Part shown: positions 1 through 7,037 of the stretch, in pieces
Layout: every line of letters starts with the position of its first letter
Numbering within the stretch: the stretch's first letter is position 1
Origin: CAYJXK01 sp964374115
GTDB taxonomy: Bacteria > Patescibacteriota > Patescibacteriia > Magasanikbacterales > UBA922
Assembly (NCBI GenBank): GCA_964374115.1
Contig: CAYJXK010000013.1
Location: forward strand, 1 to 20,246
Reading direction: 5' to 3'
Length of the DNA stretch: 20,246 nt
Notes under the pieces: generated by a model
Database searches by the model: none
The model's input: only the letters and a program-made list of their open reading frames with translations
What the model was told of the DNA's origin: nothing
Program-made: the position numbers and the translations under genes

Positions 1-205
1 GAGTGAAGCGAGGCGGTGGCGGGGCTTTCGTGGAGCGTACGATTTAATTTAGAGCTACCACGCGCTCCGCGCGTGCCTCATTCGGGATTCTGCTGGAAAT
101 AAGTCCGAACTTTTTGGTATAATGACCACCAACAGAAATTTTTGCGTTTCTCCGTTTCTTTTTTTGACAATCCCGACAGGGATGTGGTTTCATAGATGTG
201 AATGA
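1..205. other. Left-edge region with no complete gene
   Basis: I see no complete gene here. Two short frames entering from the left edge close at 43-45 (TAA) and 50-52 (TAG). Either could be the last codons of an upstream gene, but too little is present to say. A small perfect hairpin (CGCGC-TCC-GCGCG, 61-73) is not followed by a T run, so I do not call it a terminator. The minus-strand open frame over 44-487 overlaps the clear IMPase-like gene and has no recognisable motif. Confidence 0.4.
115..123 (+). promoter_or_regulatory. Candidate extended -10 promoter for the IMPase-ychF pair
   Basis: TGGTATAAT is a perfect -10 hexamer with the TGN extension, 82 bases upstream of the first start codon of the IMPase-like gene. 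No convincing -35 box lies 16-18 bases upstream, as is common for extended -10 promoters. A separate TTGACA at 164-169 has no matching -10. Confidence 0.4.
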
Positions 206-1009
206 ATGTGTTGTATGGAAAATTATAAGAATATAAGTATCTCGCTCGCCAAACAGGCAGGGGGCATCATCCGCGATCAGTTCACGCTTGTCATGAAGAA
301 AAAATGGAAAGCAGATTACTCGCCTGTGACCGTGACCGATGTTGCTGTGAATCGGCTTGTGATTGACACGATACAAAAAAATTTTTCGACGCATAGTATT
401 CGTGGAGAAGAAGAAAGCGCGCTGATCGAAGGGAGTGAATACGTATGGGCGTGTGATCCGATTGATGGGACGATTCCATTTTCTCATGGAATCCCAACTT
501 GCGTGTTCTCTCTCGCGCTTGTGCGTGATGGCGCCCCAATCCTCGGTGTTATCTATGATCCATTTTTGGATCGGTTATTTTTTGCAGAAAAAGGAAAGGG
601 TGCGACGATGAACGACCAGCCGATACATGTTTCCCCGAATGATACGCTCGATCTTGAGCTCGTTGGCCTTGAAATGCCCAAACATCTTCCATACCAATTT
701 GCGCCACTTCGGATGATGCTCGCGCAAGAAAAAGCAAAAGTGGTGAGCCTTGGTTCAACTCTCTACACGGGTATGCTCGTTGCGGGCGGAGCAATTCTGG
801 CCAATATATTTACAGGAAAAAATGCGCATGACGCCGCCGCACTTAGCATAATCGTCGAAGAAGCAGGAGGGAAAGTTACAGATATTTTTGGCAATGACCA
901 GAGGTATGATCGAGAAATTCAAGGATGTATCGCGTCGAATGGGTTGGTGCATGAAAAACTTCTCGAACTTGTCCGAAGAGTAGTAAAGAGTCAAGGAAAT
1001 GATCGATGA
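206..1009 (+). CDS. Inositol monophosphatase family protein
   Basis: This 267-residue protein belongs to the Mg2+-dependent IMPase/FIG superfamily, which removes phosphate from inositol phosphates, related sugar phosphates or PAP. Visible signatures are TVTD (42-45), GEE (67-69) supplying a metal-binding glutamate, the core motif DPIDGT (84-89), and AHDAAA (207-212), which corresponds to the usual W-D-x-A-A with His replacing Trp. Length is normal for the family. Two in-frame starts are possible, at 206 and 215; neither has a strong ribosome binding site, and the second would give MENYKNI. The exact substrate cannot be read from sequence, so CysQ-, SuhB- or histidinol-phosphatase-like roles remain open. 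It is followed after 19 bp by ychF, suggesting co-transcription. Confidence 0.9.
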   Translation: MCCMENYKNISISLAKQAGGIIRDQFTLVMKKKWKADYSPVTVTDVAVNRLVIDTIQKNFSTHSIRGEEESALIEGSEYVWACDPIDGTIPFSHGIPTCVFSLALVRDGAPILGVIYDPFLDRLFFAEKGKGATMNDQPIHVSPNDTLDLELVGLEMPKHLPYQFAPLRMMLAQEKAKVVSLGSTLYTGMLVAGGAILANIFTGKNAHDAAALSIIVEEAGGKVTDIFGNDQRYDREIQGCIASNGLVHEKLLELVRRVVKSQGNDR

Positions 1010-1028
1010 TCAATGAAAAATTTCAATT

Positions 1029-2114
1029 ATGCTTTCCATCGGTATCGTCGGCCTTCCGAACGTCGGGAAATCTACTTTGTTCAATGCGTTGACCCGGAGT
1101 AAACAAGCCGACGCACAAAATTATCCGTTTTGCACCATTGATCCCAATGTGGGTGTGGTTGAAGTTCCGGATGGTCGGCTCGTTCCGCTCGCAGAAGTTT
1201 CTCAATCCAAAAAAATAATTTCCACAGCAATCGAGTTCGTTGATATCGCGGGGCTCGTGAAAGGGGCAAGTGAAGGAGAGGGATTGGGCAACAAATTTCT
1301 CTCTCATATTCGTGAGGTGAATGCGATCGCGCATGTGGTACGTGCGTTTTCAGATGCCAATGTGACGCATGTGATGAACCGTGTAAATCCGACTGACGAC
1401 GCGGACATTATCAATTTGGAACTGGTGCTCGCTGATTTGCAAACAGTGAGTAAGCGATTTGAAAATACAAAAAAACAAGCAAAGGGCGCGGGACTCAAAG
1501 AAAAACAAAAAGAGATCGGCCTTCTTGAGCGGCTGAGTGTTCATTTTCAATCTGGAAAGCAAGCGCGAGAGTTGTCTTTCGACGAAGAGGAGACACTTTT
1601 GATGAAAGAATTGCAACTCCTTACGATGAAGCCGATGATGTATGTGGTGAATGTGGATGAGGTGGATCAGCCTCGGGCTGAAAGAATGAAGAATCAAGGT
1701 ATTGATTCGCAAACTTTGTTTGTAGAAATTTCAGCTCGGCTCGAAGCCGAACTCGCTGATCTCTCACCCGAGGATGCAACGGCATATATGAAAGAGCTTG
1801 GGATGAATGAAACTGGACTTGATAAAATCATTGTCGCGGGCTACGAATTGCTCGATCTCATCACCTACTTTACCAGCGGTGAACCAGAAACTCGCGCCTG
1901 GACCGTGAAGCGCGGCACACTCGGCCCGGCCGCGGCCGGGATCATTCACACTGATTTTGTCAAAGGCTATATCAAAGCTGATGTTGCCAATTGGAAAGAC
2001 TTCGTGGACTTCGGCGGGTGGGTGAAACTCAAGGAATTAGGGAAAATGAAATTGGTTGGGAAGGATTATGTGGTCGAAGATGGTGACGTGTGCTATTTCC
2101 ACGTAGCTTCTTAG
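1029..2114 (+). CDS. ychF: Redox-regulated ATPase/GTPase YchF (Obg/OLA1 family)
   Basis: This is a 361-residue cytoplasmic P-loop protein of the universally conserved YchF/OLA1 family, which binds ribosomes and in characterised members prefers ATP to GTP. The Walker A/G1 motif GLPNVGKS is at residues 8-15 and the G3 motif DIAGL at 72-76. The G4 position reads NVDE (208-211) instead of NKxD, which is the family trait linked to relaxed base specificity. A coiled-coil insert lies at about 130-190, and the C-terminal TGS domain (about 274-361) contains the typical YFTSGEPETRAWTV stretch. Length matches the family (about 360). The start puts the P-loop a few residues from the N terminus, as in homologues, although the upstream region has no good Shine-Dalgarno. 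Confidence 0.97.
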   Translation: MLSIGIVGLPNVGKSTLFNALTRSKQADAQNYPFCTIDPNVGVVEVPDGRLVPLAEVSQSKKIISTAIEFVDIAGLVKGASEGEGLGNKFLSHIREVNAIAHVVRAFSDANVTHVMNRVNPTDDADIINLELVLADLQTVSKRFENTKKQAKGAGLKEKQKEIGLLERLSVHFQSGKQARELSFDEEETLLMKELQLLTMKPMMYVVNVDEVDQPRAERMKNQGIDSQTLFVEISARLEAELADLSPEDATAYMKELGMNETGLDKIIVAGYELLDLITYFTSGEPETRAWTVKRGTLGPAAAGIIHTDFVKGYIKADVANWKDFVDFGGWVKLKELGKMKLVGKDYVVEDGDVCYFHVAS

Positions 2115-2230
2115 CCAGTATATTTCAATGCTTCATGTAGCGGATAAGACAAAAATTCACTCAAAAATGATGCCAACCATCCAGTTTTTCATAAAAGTCT
2201 CAAAAATCTGATACAAAACGGGTAATGCTA

Positions 2231-2259
2231 TTGACAAACGATCAAAAAAATGCTATACT
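2231..2259 (+). promoter_or_regulatory. Consensus sigma-70 promoter for the DUF5667 gene
   Basis: A perfect TTGACA (2231-2236), a 17-base spacer and TATACT (2254-2259), preceded by TGC as an extended -10, lie in the 246-bp gap after ychF. Transcription should begin near 2266, giving a leader of about 95 nt before the ATG at 2361. Confidence 0.8.
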
Positions 2260-2291
2260 ATAACATATTCAACTTCAAAAAATTTTCTTTT

Positions 2292-2311
2292 CAATGAGTC
2301 CGTTTTCATTG
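2292..2311 (+). promoter_or_regulatory. Small leader hairpin upstream of the DUF5667 gene
   Basis: CAATGA (2292-2297) and TCATTG (2306-2311) form a perfect 6-bp stem with an 8-nt loop in the predicted leader, followed by a GGAAGGGG stretch that lies too far (about 43 nt) from the start codon to act directly as its ribosome binding site. The stretch from there to the ATG is nearly all A/T with no Shine-Dalgarno. The hairpin may be incidental. Confidence 0.25.
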
Positions 2312-2360
2312 GAAGGGGCATACGACAAATAAAAAATAAAACAAATATAAACACAAATAT

Positions 2361-5132
2361 ATGCACCCAAAGAATTGGCGTTCTTTCGATACGCAAGAAC
2401 AGAAAGAGTTTTCATACGTGTATTATTATCTCTTCGCAGGTATCGCTTTGGTGGTAGCTGCTTTTTTGTTTGCTCGGCCGGCTTCAGCCCAGACCGAAGG
2501 TCCTGAAGTCGGCGATACCGCTGCTTCTGCGCCTGGAGAAACTTTAGCTGAACCGCCTTCAGTTGAAGCCTCTCCAATCCTTCCGATTCCTGTGGTAGAA
2601 GCGCTTCCATCAGGAGAAATTGAACCGGTGGAATCATCTCCTTCCCTTGAAGTCATTGCAGACGAGGCAGTCTCAGCAGAAGACCTCGGTGTCACAGAGA
2701 GCCGTATTTTACCAGACAGCCCATGGTATGGATTCAAGCGATTTGGCCGTGGACTTCAAGAGGCATTTACATTTAATCCAGTCAAAAAAGCCGAACTTCG
2801 TCTTGAGCATGCCAATCAGGAGCTCGTGGATTCTCAGGCCCTTATTCAACAAAAACCAAATGATGCGGATGCGATGCAAGCTGCAACAGGAGCCATAGAA
2901 CGATTTGAGCAAAAAGTAGGAAAAATAGCAGAAAAAACAGAAGCGCTTCGAGAACGGCAAGCACGCGGAGACGCTGAAGCGGATCAATTATTAAACGTGG
3001 TACTCGATCACCAGATCAAACAACAAAAACTTCTTGATGGTATCGAAGAGAGGGTGTTTGAAGATGCTCATTCGACGCTGAATGGCGAGATGATTGAAAC
3101 CATCGCGAACGCGAAAGAACAGACGTCCGAGCATATGGGGGATGTTATTGTGGGTATGGAACGTGACCCGGAACGACTTCAAGCGCGCATTGACCAAATG
3201 CTCGATGGACAGCGAGGAAGCGAATTCAAACATTTGCGCAATGTGGAAGTACTCTCTCGTCTCGAAGAAAAAGTGCCGGAGCAAGCGCGCGATGCTATTC
3301 GCCAGGCAGGAGAAAACGCGCTCAAGCGATTCAACGAGACATTTGAACAATTGGGAGAAGGAGATCGCAAAGCAAAGTTTGCGCAGTATGTGGAGCGTAT
3401 TGGTGGCGATAAAACGAGACAGCTCGAAATTTTTGACCGCTTGAAACAATTAGAAGGCATACCGCCAGAAATTGCAGGGCAGATTGAAGTTGCCAAAGAT
3501 ATTGCCGCGAGACGATTTGAACAGCGATTGGAACAATTTAATGATTTCGAAGGGGATTTTCGAGTAAGAGCCCAAGAGCGAGTTTTTGCGCGGTTTTCAG
3601 AAGGCAGACCAGATATATCAAAACTTCGAGTGATGGAAGAGATTCGCCAACGAGTGACTGTTGAAGATGAAAATCTTAAAAAAGATATTGAACAACGTCG
3701 CGAGGCAGCGATTGAAAAATTCAAACAAGAGTTTCCAGACGCGGATCAGGACGCAGAGGCATTTCGTAAACTTTCTGCGCAAATGGCACAGAATCCAGAT
3801 CCAACCACGTTTCGATTGATTCAAGAATTGGAAGAAAGGGTAAAAGCAGATCCAAAAAAACGTGAATTTATCGAGCGGATGGAACGCGAAGCAAAGCAAC
3901 AGTTCGTAGTGCAGGCCGCGCAAGGCAAGGAAAAATTCTTTGAAAAAATTTCTTCCAGTAATCCTGGGGATGTCGAGATCTTCAAAAAATTACAACAAGA
4001 ATTTACATCAAATCCAGAGCAATTCAGTTCATTTTCTGAAGGAGAAGATGACATATCTCAAGGTGGCGCTCTCGGTGTGCAGGGCGGATTCCAAAAAGGA
4101 TTTATTCCGCCAGGATTCTCCGCGTCATTCTTTGATGCCGCGATCAAGAAACATTCTGATGTGATTGTGAACCAATTGCAAGGAGTGAGTGATCCACGGG
4201 CATTCGAGCAATTCCAAAAGAAATTTCAAGACGCGCCAAAAGAGGTGCTCGATGAATTCCGTCGCCGAGGGAATATTGATCAGATTTTTGGCCAAAAAAG
4301 AGACGCGATTCAGGAGCAGGTGAGTCGGCAACAATTTGAAAAGGACCGGATTCAGCTTGAGCAAGAATTCCGTGGACGATTGGATCAGGCTGGCTCAGAA
4401 GAAGACAAACAGTCTTTGGAACAATCGTTTCGCGCTCGAAAGGATGAATTCAAACAGAAAGAATTTCAAGTCCGACAGGAATTTTTTGAAAAGAATCTCC
4501 AGTTTGATCCATTTTGTGATGATCGTTGTCGAGCCCAAGAGAGAGGCCGGTATCAGGAATCGATTCAGCAAGAAAAAGAGCAATTCAAAGGTCAGATTCC
4601 TCCAGCTCCAACATTCAAGCCAGTACAACCTTCATTCCAACCACAGTCAAAGTCGGACGAGGGAGAGATATTCAAAGGTCTTAAACCCGACTTCAATAAT
4701 CCGTCGGATTCATTCCAAAAGCCTGACATAGAATCACAAAAGGAACAACTGAAACAAGATTTCCAGAAATTTCAGGATACATTTGGGAAGGAATCGCCTC
4801 AAAATGGATCAAAACCTGAACCAAAAGGCGACGAAACATTTGGCCCTCCAAAATCATCTGAAGGGCAATCGTCGCCACAGGACTCGGCCCCTCCTTTTGG
4901 CGCTTCGCCTCAATCCCAGCCTCAGCCTCAGTCCCAATCCCCACAACAACCATCACCCCAATCATCATCTCAGCCACAATCATCTCCTTCATTTTCCCCA
5001 TCTCCTTCAGACAGTGGATCATCACCATCTTTTTCTCCACCTCCTTCAGCACCATCAGGTGGAGATTCAGGCGGAGGCGGATCATCCGGAGGCGGATTTT
5101 CCGGTGGTGGGGGAGAAGGAGGTGGATTCTAA
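2361..5132 (+). CDS. Exported DUF5667-domain protein with helical repeats and low-complexity tail
   Basis: This 923-residue protein is secreted or cell-surface. A charged N-terminus, a hydrophobic segment (about 20-39) and an A-S-A-Q site (41-44) form a signal peptide or anchor. A Pro/Glu/Ala linker (45-110) leads to a DUF5667-like domain at about 114-230, recognised by LPDSPWYGFKRF (117-128) followed by FNPVKKAELRLEHA. Next come charged helices with four degenerate units of about 60-67 residues (roughly 293-357, 358-424, 425-485, 486-545), each with a pattern L-x-x-L/I-E-x-x-V/P, A-x-x-x-F and a closing I/V-F/L. A second coiled-coil block (600-740) contains a C-x3-C pair (719, 723). The tail is Gln/Pro/Ser-rich (745-895), then almost pure Gly/Ser with Phe. 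No enzymatic motif is visible. A structural or surface role is inferred. It has its own promoter. Confidence 0.88.
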   Translation: MHPKNWRSFDTQEQKEFSYVYYYLFAGIALVVAAFLFARPASAQTEGPEVGDTAASAPGETLAEPPSVEASPILPIPVVEALPSGEIEPVESSPSLEVIADEAVSAEDLGVTESRILPDSPWYGFKRFGRGLQEAFTFNPVKKAELRLEHANQELVDSQALIQQKPNDADAMQAATGAIERFEQKVGKIAEKTEALRERQARGDAEADQLLNVVLDHQIKQQKLLDGIEERVFEDAHSTLNGEMIETIANAKEQTSEHMGDVIVGMERDPERLQARIDQMLDGQRGSEFKHLRNVEVLSRLEEKVPEQARDAIRQAGENALKRFNETFEQLGEGDRKAKFAQYVERIGGDKTRQLEIFDRLKQLEGIPPEIAGQIEVAKDIAARRFEQRLEQFNDFEGDFRVRAQERVFARFSEGRPDISKLRVMEEIRQRVTVEDENLKKDIEQRREAAIEKFKQEFPDADQDAEAFRKLSAQMAQNPDPTTFRLIQELEERVKADPKKREFIERMEREAKQQFVVQAAQGKEKFFEKISSSNPGDVEIFKKLQQEFTSNPEQFSSFSEGEDDISQGGALGVQGGFQKGFIPPGFSASFFDAAIKKHSDVIVNQLQGVSDPRAFEQFQKKFQDAPKEVLDEFRRRGNIDQIFGQKRDAIQEQVSRQQFEKDRIQLEQEFRGRLDQAGSEEDKQSLEQSFRARKDEFKQKEFQVRQEFFEKNLQFDPFCDDRCRAQERGRYQESIQQEKEQFKGQIPPAPTFKPVQPSFQPQSKSDEGEIFKGLKPDFNNPSDSFQKPDIESQKEQLKQDFQKFQDTFGKESPQNGSKPEPKGDETFGPPKSSEGQSSPQDSAPPFGASPQSQPQPQSQSPQQPSPQSSSQPQSSPSFSPSPSDSGSSPSFSPPPSAPSGGDSGGGGSSGGGFSGGGGEGGGF

Positions 5133-5162
5133 GAAATGACAATTTACTTCTTGCTTTTTTGT

Positions 5163-5187
5163 CCTCGATCGCCCGATCGAGGGCTTT
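5163..5187 (+). terminator. Weak intrinsic terminator after the DUF5667 gene
   Basis: CCTCGATCG and CGATCGAGG form a perfect inverted repeat with a 2-base centre, so the outer 7-8 pairs can form, followed by GCTTTT. The U run is only four long. It lies 30 bp after the stop codon and just before the S6 promoter, a sensible place for a terminator. Confidence 0.5.
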
Positions 5188-5209
5188 TGATAGTCTACAT
5201 TTTTCTCCC

Positions 5210-5238
5210 TTGACAGCCTCGAAAACGGCTGATATAGT
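5210..5238 (+). promoter_or_regulatory. Consensus sigma-70 promoter for rpsF-ssb-rpsR
   Basis: TTGACA (5210-5215), a 17-base spacer and TATAGT (5233-5238) predict a transcript start near 5245. The promoter lies inside the upstream part of the open S6 frame, which shows that the coding start must be downstream of it, at 5291 or 5309. Confidence 0.8.
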
Positions 5239-5290
5239 GGGGTCACTTTTAAAGGGAAAACAATATCCTCGAGAGGTAGTATCGTATTCC

Positions 5291-5824
5291 ATGTATCGTG
5301 TCAACGCTATGAATCATTATCAATTATTGTGCATCTTCCCCGGGACGCTTGCTGAGACAGAGGTGTCGGGAGCAGTCGGGCAAGTCCGAGAGCTCATTGC
5401 GACAGAAGGCGGTACGCTTGTTGAGGCAGAAGATCTGGGCAAGCGGCGTCTCGCGTATCCGATGAAACAAATTCGGTACGGCTATTATCACCATCTTTTT
5501 TTTCAGGCCGAGAGTGAGCACATTTTGCGTATCAAAAAAAAATTGCCTCTCATGGAGACGTTACTCCGCATCATGATATTTACGTATAATCCATCTGGTC
5601 GAGCCGCCCAACACGCGTGGGCAGAGCGACGAGCAACATCTGTAAGACAAATAAGTAGAGAAGATCAAGGAGTGGACGACGTGAGAGGGAATGAAGAGGA
5701 GCCACGCGGGACACACACATCGGTAGACAAGAGAACGCAGATCGAGGAACGAGGGAAAGTGGATCTCAAAGAAATCGACAAAAAACTTGATGAACTGTTG
5801 GAAAGTACGATTGATGCGGTGTGA
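5291..5824 (+). CDS. rpsF: Small ribosomal subunit protein bS6 with C-terminal extension
   Basis: bS6 binds 16S rRNA in the platform of the small subunit together with bS18. The core begins MNHYQLLCIFPGTL, matching the family M-x-x-Y-E-x-x-x-I-x-x-P start, and continues through GKRRLAYPMKQIRYGYYHHLFF to about residue 100. Beyond the core is a charged extension of about 75 residues ending VDLKEIDKKLDELLE, of a kind I associate with patescibacterial S6 proteins. Start choice: the frame is open further left, but the promoter excludes that. ATG 5291 has AGAGG about 14 bases upstream; ATG 5309 gives the better family N-terminus but has no ribosome binding site. The gene order S6-SSB-S18 is the common bacterial one and supports the call. 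Confidence 0.93.
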   Translation: MYRVNAMNHYQLLCIFPGTLAETEVSGAVGQVRELIATEGGTLVEAEDLGKRRLAYPMKQIRYGYYHHLFFQAESEHILRIKKKLPLMETLLRIMIFTYNPSGRAAQHAWAERRATSVRQISREDQGVDDVRGNEEEPRGTHTSVDKRTQIEERGKVDLKEIDKKLDELLESTIDAV

Positions 5825-5840
5825 TCACCGCATCAGTCTG

Positions 5841-5940
5841 CAAGTTGACAAGTCAGCCAGTTGATTGTAGACATCACATTCCAATTTGGCATGCGATATC
5901 TATAGTTACAAATTTGTTCACTTGCTCACTTGCCAACTTG
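5841..5940. repeat. Long-range imperfect inverted repeat between rpsF and ssb
   Basis: Arms 5841-5861 and 5920-5940 are reverse complements at 18 of 21 positions (outer 13 bases CAAGTTGACAAGT / ACTTGCCAACTTG with one mismatch). They fill most of the 131-bp gap before ssb. The right arm is made of short repeated words (CACTTGC, CACTTGC, CAACTTG). The transcript could fold into a stem with a loop of about 58 nt. An autoregulatory or RNA-stability role, or a degenerate mobile repeat, are all possible. Confidence 0.5.
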
Positions 5941-5955
5941 TTAATCCGATACCAT

Positions 5956-6408
5956 ATGGATCTCAATCGTGTCACACTCATCGGTCGTCTCGCCCGAGAC
6001 CCGGAAGTGCGTACTACCACCACAGGCCAGACCGTTGCCACACTGACAGTGGTCACTAATTTTACATGGACAGATCAGGCCGGCGTCAAGCAAGAGAGGC
6101 CAGAATTTCATACCTGTGTTTTTTGGCGTCGTTTGGCTGAGATCGCGGGACAATACTTGTCCAAAGGAAGACGCGTCTATGTCGAAGGACGACTGCAGAC
6201 CAGAGATTGGGTTGGACAAGATGGTGTAAAGCGATATCGCACAGAAATCGTCGGAGAGAGTATGATTATGCTCGATGGACCGAGAGGATCTGGGGTATCT
6301 TCTTCGGGGGAGGGTTCTCAAATTCTAGAAGAACCATCGATGAGGGGTTCGTCAGCACCACCTGAGCCGTCCACGCAAGAAGTGCGAGTAGAAGATATTC
6401 CATTTTAA
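5956..6408 (+). CDS. ssb: Single-stranded DNA-binding protein
   Basis: This 150-residue SSB protects single-stranded DNA in replication, repair and recombination. The OB-fold occupies about residues 1-105, starting MDLNRVTLIGRLARDPEVR and containing TVATLTVVTN, EFHTCVFW and GRRVYVEGRLQTRDW, all standard for the family. A Gly/Ser/Pro linker follows, and the extreme C terminus VEDIPF is the acidic tip that recruits partner proteins (usual form DDDIPF). The ATG at 5956 is chosen because it begins the conserved N-terminus exactly; the longer open frame back to 5821 runs through the inverted repeat and has no family support. It sits between rpsF and rpsR with only one base before rpsR. Confidence 0.97.
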   Translation: MDLNRVTLIGRLARDPEVRTTTTGQTVATLTVVTNFTWTDQAGVKQERPEFHTCVFWRRLAEIAGQYLSKGRRVYVEGRLQTRDWVGQDGVKRYRTEIVGESMIMLDGPRGSGVSSSGEGSQILEEPSMRGSSAPPEPSTQEVRVEDIPF

Positions 6409-6409
6409 T

Positions 6410-6643
6410 ATGCAAAAGAAAACGACGTCAACACCAAAAACCAGACGACATTGCTACTTCTGCGTGAACAATGCGCCAGAAGTGCATTATGAAGAGGTAG
6501 AGATTCTCCGCCGTTTTGTTTCGTCTTATCTCAAAATTGCCCCACGCCGCCGCAGTGGACTCTGCGCATGGCATCAGCGCAAAGCTGCCAACGCAATCAA
6601 ACAAGCGCGGATCGCAGGGCTTATGAGTTTTGTGTCGAAGTAA
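6410..6643 (+). CDS. rpsR: Small ribosomal subunit protein bS18 (cysteine-containing form)
   Basis: This 77-residue bS18 is the partner of bS6 on the small-subunit platform. The family core is visible: E-I-L-R-R-F-V-S at 31-38, K-I-A-P-R-R-R-S-G at 42-50 and HQRKAANAIKQARIAGL at 55-71. The N-terminal CYFC (15-18) together with CAWH (52-55) makes a C-x2-C / C-x2-H set, so this looks like the zinc-binding 'C+' version of bS18 and not the cysteine-free version. The ATG directly follows the ssb stop after one base, indicating translational coupling. Confidence 0.97.
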   Translation: MQKKTTSTPKTRRHCYFCVNNAPEVHYEEVEILRRFVSSYLKIAPRRRSGLCAWHQRKAANAIKQARIAGLMSFVSK

Positions 6644-6671
6644 TCGTGGTGTTTTGGAAAAAAGTGACATA

Positions 6672-6879
6672 GAACTCATAGCAAATTTCCATGCAGTATC
6701 CGCTGTATGAAGCATGGCCACCGATTCCTTTTTTTTGTGCCTCCAATGCTCAGGGGCAAAACAGGCGTGTAGAGAGCGTTGTGGGTGGCTATGATGCTGT
6801 TTGAGTTTTGCGCGTGCGGATTTTGGAGGGAAGAAAAAAGGAATCGTGACGATACGGAGGTACAACTCGCTATGAGTTC
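6672..6879. repeat. 208-bp element with nested inverted repeats, related to the ACTCATARCGAGT family
   Basis: It fills most of the 394-bp gene-free interval between rpsR and galU. The outer ends GAACTCATAGC (6672-6682) and GCTATGAGTTC (6869-6879) are perfect 11-bp inverted repeats and match the ends of the short palindromic repeats nearby. Inside are further paired blocks in nested order: GATTCCTTTTTT (6723-6734) with AAAAAAGGAATC (6834-6845), CCTCCAA (6740-6746) with TTGGAGG (6823-6829), and GCAAAAC (6756-6762) with GTTTTGC (6805-6811). The whole could fold into one long interrupted hairpin. There is no coding frame with recognisable content. A MITE-like element or structured RNA are the best guesses. 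Confidence 0.65.
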
Positions 6880-6919
6880 ATAGAGAAAGAAAGATACTCC
6901 TTGGGAAGGGGGTATTTTT

Positions 6920-6949
6920 TTGAACAATTGGGTAAAGGTGTGTTATACT
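6920..6949 (+). promoter_or_regulatory. Candidate extended -10 promoter for galU
   Basis: TTGAAC (6920-6925), an 18-base spacer and TATACT (6944-6949) with TGT just before it as an extended -10. The predicted start near 6956 places the palindromic repeat at 6960-7017 at the very 5' end of the galU leader. Confidence 0.6.
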
Positions 6950-6959
6950 TCGTCCCATC

Positions 6960-7017
6960 GAATTCATATCGAGTTTTTTTCTCTCGCGCGTCAGACACGG
7001 AAACTCGCTATGGGTCC
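6960..7017. repeat. Palindromic repeat copy 1 (galU leader)
   Basis: The left arm GAATTCATATCGAG (6960-6973) and right arm CTCGCTATGGGTCC (7004-7017) are imperfect reverse complements around a 30-bp centre containing a T run and CTCTCGCG, then CAGACACGGAAA. The same layout recurs at 7915, 15900 and 19323. It lies between the predicted promoter and the galU start, so it should form a 5'-leader hairpin. Confidence 0.75.
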
Positions 7018-7037
7018 ATCAAAATGGTCATTCACGT

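Noticed and set aside
164..192. TTGACA at 164-169 as a -35 box for the IMPase-like gene
   Set aside because: No acceptable -10 lies 15-19 bases downstream, and the transcript would begin at or after the start codon.
5159..5290. N-terminal extension of S6 and the TTG start at 5159
   Set aside because: A consensus promoter and a terminator-like hairpin lie in this stretch, and the peptide has no similarity to S6.
5845..5873. TTGACA in the rpsF-ssb gap as a separate ssb promoter
   Set aside because: The matching -10 would be TAGACA, which is poor, and the TTGACA is part of the inverted-repeat arm.
5821..5955. N-terminal extension of SSB back to 5821
   Set aside because: It runs through an intergenic inverted repeat; the conserved SSB N-terminus starts exactly at the ATG at 5956.
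6960..7017. The palindromic repeats as integron attC sites
   Set aside because: The arms lack the R'/R'' core (GTTRRRY / RYYYAAC) layout, there is no integrase gene in the window, and the copies do not separate single-gene cassettes.
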